From Undaria pinnatifida (Eukaryota > Sar > Phaeophyceae > Laminariales > Alariaceae): a stretch of DNA of 64,000 nucleotides. The notes under the pieces are model-generated. The model saw only the letters and a list, made by a program, of their open reading frames with translations, had not been told where the DNA came from and made no database searches. Location: NCBI GenBank assembly GCA_012845835.1, contig JABAKD010000004.1:3256433-3320432 (forward strand), given 5' to 3'. Numbering within the stretch: position 1 is the first letter of the stretch; every line of letters starts with the position of its first letter. Below are positions 61,022-64,000 of this stretch, piece by piece. Position numbers and translations under genes: made by a program.

Positions 61022-61460
61022 AAAAATTAAAATACACTCCAGCTGTGAGATCGAAGATTTCGTCGAAACTCATCTTTGCAAGCTGTGTGTGATACTCCGA
61101 TCGCGCGCATTACGAGTTGTGTGTCCTCATTAAGGATATAGGTCGGCGACTCCCCTTACAACTACAGTGTAGCTATCAGGGTCAACAGGATGATTTTAGT
61201 CAGTCTGTGCGCGGAAACTATAAAACCCGTTTCTGAGGGGGACAAAATCTGACAGCTGTGAAGGCAAAGGGGGGGCCTGGTTTTGATCAAAAGCGAGCGG
61301 GTTTGGAGGGGGGCGGGGGGGGGGGGGGGGGGGGGAAAGGGGCAATTTGTGCATGTAAGCTATAAATCCTTTCGAGGGGATGAATCTGACGGTTTTGGCA
61401 CCAGTATATTATTGGGGGCGGGGGGGGGGGGGGGGGGGAGGGGGGGGGGGTTTATATATA
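61022..61460 (+). repeat. M5 long copy
   Basis: AAAATACACTCCAGCTGTG through CAACTACAGTGTAGCTATCA and TTGATCAAAAGCGAGCGGG to a G-rich end with runs of about 20 G at 61,315-61,335 and further runs to 61,450. Confidence 0.88.
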
Positions 61461-61964
61461 TACCGTAACCACACCATTATGATATTATGCTACTACTTGT
61501 GAGCACGTGCGTGTGGCAAGAACAATAAACCGCCAACCATACATATAATAGAACAGCAGTATATATTACATATAATAGAACAGTATATATTATAGTGGAA
61601 ACTATAGTAGAAAAAAATACTGTATAAAATAGACGTGATGTTTGATCTATCTAGCTCAAAATTCCCCACCTAAAGTATAAATAAATACCAAAACTTACCA
61701 TTACAGTGGACAAAAAATAGGACCCCTCCCAATAAAAACTCACCCATTTTAGGCTCCGTTCTCATTTTTCCGAAAACTCTGTTATCATAGGTATACGTAT
61801 AGTATATTACAAGTACCAACAACGCAGCGTGCGAAGATGAGTATTGACCTGAAATTCGTCGAACTCACGGCTGACGTCCTTGATATATTTTTTATAAAAG
61901 TAATATAATACAAGTAATAACAAGGCGAATACGATGGATATATTTATTATAAAAAATAAATGAA
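61461..61964. other. AT-rich; weak M5 fragment
   Basis: ATATAATAGAACAG repeats near 61,543-61,585. An M5-like fragment at 61,825-61,880 (minus). No gene. Confidence 0.45.
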
Positions 61965-62045
61965 AATACACTCCAGCTGTGAGATGATAGATCGAAGATT
62001 TCGTCGAAACTCATCTTTGCAAGCTGTGTGTATTATGCCAGGTAC
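61965..62045 (+). repeat. M5 core copy
   Basis: AAAATACACTCCAGCTGTG to CTTTGCAAGCTGTGTGT. Confidence 0.85.
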
Positions 62046-62637
62046 ACGCCGCAGGGAGCCCAACCAAACATCGGTGTTGTACGGCTAATTGGTGTACATT
62101 GTTGATTGGAATAAAAAAGCTGCTGCTGCAGTTAGTTATAATATGATGCTTTTTTTTGCTTATTTTATATGTCGCATATAGAGGGGGCGGGGGGATTGCG
62201 TGAGTTGGTAGCGAGTATAAGCGAAGAGGCGGGACACCCGTGAACCCTCTTTGTATGGCATCAGAGAAGAGACGAGATAACATGGCGGCACCAGTATATA
62301 ATAAGTACATACTGTATATAATACCAGATATAATATAACAACATCTCCATCGCACGACTTTTTTTGGTGCCGGGTGTATTTAGTGCTAACACGAGCCAGC
62401 GAACGAGCATTATTATTATATTGTGAAAAAAATATCTAAATTTTAAACACACACACGTCGTCATCATGATTCAGCTGTGAGTTCGCTCGGTAAATTTAGG
62501 GGCGATACTCATCTTTGCAAGCTGCGAGATACACCTGCCGCTCGTTTTTGTCCCATGGAGTATATATATGTTGTCGGGGTCAACGTTTTCTCTTGTTTGT
62601 TGAGCCTATCTATCTAAACAAATAGTCTATATATATA
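62046..62637. other. No gene; second diverged M5 core
   Basis: CAGCTGTGAGTTCGCTCGG and CTCATCTTTGCAAGCTGCGA at 62,470-62,530 are an M5 relic. The rest is unassigned. Confidence 0.5.
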
Positions 62638-62950
62638 TTTTTTTTCTCACACTTGCACTTTCGAGCTTCTTGACGACAACAAGCCCTGGACTCAGGGGTC
62701 GTCCCTTCTTCCCTGTTCTTGCCTTCAATTTTTATCGCGCATATGGTTCAGCAAGCCCACTGCTCGTTGAGTTTTCATCGAGTGTTGCCAACTCACGCTC
62801 TCGCGCTATCCATCCGCAAGTCAATTTGTGCACAAGAAAAAAAGTCCCAGCGAATTTCACACGAGTATGCGCTCGGCGGGGTTCGAACTCACGAACCTGA
62901 CCTACACCAGGCTCGAAGATAACCTGAAACGCCACCGGGGCGACCGGTAT
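62638..62950 (-). mobile_element. SINE-A, full copy
   Basis: Minus strand: CCGGTCGCCCCGGTGGCG head, anticodon arm AGGTT-ATCTTCG-AGCCT, GAGTTCGAACCCCGCC B box, body, and an A tail (T run 62,638-62,645). It differs from the 14,004 copy by scattered substitutions. Confidence 0.88.
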
Positions 62951-63389
62951 CGTATTATAATATACCAGGTACCTCGTAGGTATATTTTAAAGTCCCGGGG
63001 GGTTAGTCTAGTTACTACCAATCAATATGTGCTTGATGAAGTTTTTCTGATTTTATTACGGGCGGTCCGAAAATAAATCTTGTCGCTGAGTCTGAGGCAG
63101 TTAGTTGGTTGACGTTGCGCCGTCTGCGTGTGCGGCTGATGTCACATATTTTTCATAAAAAAAAAAGAAAGCAAGACAGCAAGGAAGGGGCAGTCTGATT
63201 ATCACACCTGTTTGATTATCACACCCGTCCGTCTACTGCCTACCACTCCATACCACCACCAGTATTGCTACATACCCAGGTACACACTGCCACAACTATG
63301 ATACGATGTACGTAGGGACTACTCTGTGCTGTAATTGTTTGCTGCCTGCACAATAATATTCTTTCTACCGAACGACGTCGTCAGTACAC
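62951..63389. other. No feature recognised
   Basis: An A run at 63,158-63,167 and duplicated TGATTATCACACC. No gene. Confidence 0.4.
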
Positions 63390-63640
63390 ACACAATGTCC
63401 GTGCTGATTCTTCGTCTTCTTGAAGAGATAGAAATTATTATGCTGCCACAACAACAACGACAACAACAGCAAGCAGTTGTTGTGACTGGTGACACAGAGA
63501 AAACCGAAAACAACGAACGAAGGGCAATTTTAATCTGGGGCGAATAAATTAAAGCAAAAAAAAAGTTAAATGTTGTTATCGTACCGGGTACGAGAACACA
63601 AGACAACAAGCCAGATCATAAATAAAACATGAAAATAGAA
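63390..63640 (+). repeat. Dispersed repeat shared with 4,590-4,800
   Basis: GTCCGTGCTGATTCTTCGTC, AACAACGAACGAAGG and ATCGTACCGGGTACGAGAAC. It includes a CAACAACAACAG simple repeat absent from the other copy. Confidence 0.6.
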
Positions 63641-63956
63641 AAAAAGAAGAAGAGCAAAAAACCGACAGGAGTTCTGAAAACACCCACCACAGACAGGTAC
63701 CGTACATAATAATAGATAGAAGAAGAAGAGTGTGTGTTGCTGTGTGTGTGCGTTTTTGTTTTGGCCAATGTGCCATCCCTTTTATTTGTCTTCGCACCGA
63801 TCGCGCGCTCTTCTTTTTTTTCCTCCTTGTTAAACTCCACAACTCCACCTCCCTAGACGTAAAAGTCAGACCCGGGGCCAGTGAGCAGGCTCTTCTCCCC
63901 CCTTCCTACTCACTACTACTACCTACCGTACGTAGTACGATAGTACGCGTGTCTGA
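63641..63956. other. No feature recognised
   Basis: Low-complexity stretches (TGTGTGTGTGC; TAC-rich near 63,910). No gene. Confidence 0.4.
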
Positions 63957-64000
63957 CGCGTGCTACGATGATAATAGAGGAATAATACTGTTTTTGGCTG
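63957..64000 (+). mobile_element. M1 MITE, cut by the window end
   Basis: GACGCGTGCTACGATGATAA followed by TAGAGG and TTTTTGGCTG. Confidence 0.8.

Overview
This window reads as repeat-dense nuclear DNA of a eukaryote, not a bacterial or viral region. There are no operons, the reading frames are short and scattered, and most of the sequence is transposable elements and their wreckage. Two short interstitial tracts of CCCTAA telomere-type repeats (about 17,269-17,291 and 46,557-46,582), a Copia-type LTR retrotransposon, a LINE-type reverse transcriptase and tRNA-derived SINE-like elements all point the same way. A pair of organelle-style tRNA sequences (7,856-8,028) and the alanine/serine/glycine-rich style of a few possible exons would fit an alga or another stramenopile-like protist, but I cannot name the organism from the sequence.

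Layout. 1-7 kb: minisatellites, MITEs and degenerate tandem repeats. 7.8-8.0 kb: two organelle-like tRNA sequences. 8.8-11.6 kb: a 600-bp dispersed repeat, a C-rich/proline-type tandem region, an 18-bp minisatellite inside a possible protein and a GGTACC-rich tandem array. 12-23 kb: dense MITEs and SINE-like elements. 23.6-28.3 kb: a decayed Copia element on the minus strand (gag, protease, integrase, reverse transcriptase, RNase H), interrupted by stops, frameshifts, an internal 97-bp duplication and a MITE. 28.8-32.3 kb: second copy of the 600-bp repeat and a long degenerate tandem array. 33.0-37.0 kb: a large inverted pair of one repeat family and a second copy of its target. 37.3-38.0 kb: a possible first exon. 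39.8-44.0 kb: a MITE cluster with a nested MITE, a long ATT microsatellite and a 5'-truncated LINE whose 3' end is tandemly duplicated. 44-55 kb: nested MITEs. 55.2-57.7 kb: a duplicated block enclosing a broken NADAR-domain (YbiA-like) sequence on the minus strand. 57.9-58.7 kb: a GGCCC-rich tandem region. 59-64 kb: more nested MITEs, tandem duplications and SINE copies.

Naming used below. M1, M2 and M3 are three MITE families with unrelated interiors but terminal inverted repeats of one form, GAC-N5-CTACGRTAG. M2 and M3 have 4-bp target duplications. M4 is a 90-bp MITE flanked by TTAA, piggyBac-style, whose insertion can be seen by comparing a filled and an empty site. M5 is a repeat of about 100-400 bp with a strongly kept core. 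SINE-A is a tRNA-headed, poly(A)-tailed SINE. Element B is a TIR-bounded element containing a tRNA-like segment with A-box-like and B-box sequences. R6, R7 and RX are further dispersed repeats.

The main result is the shared terminal code of M1, M2 and M3, which suggests that one unseen transposase system mobilises all three. No autonomous partner is in this window.
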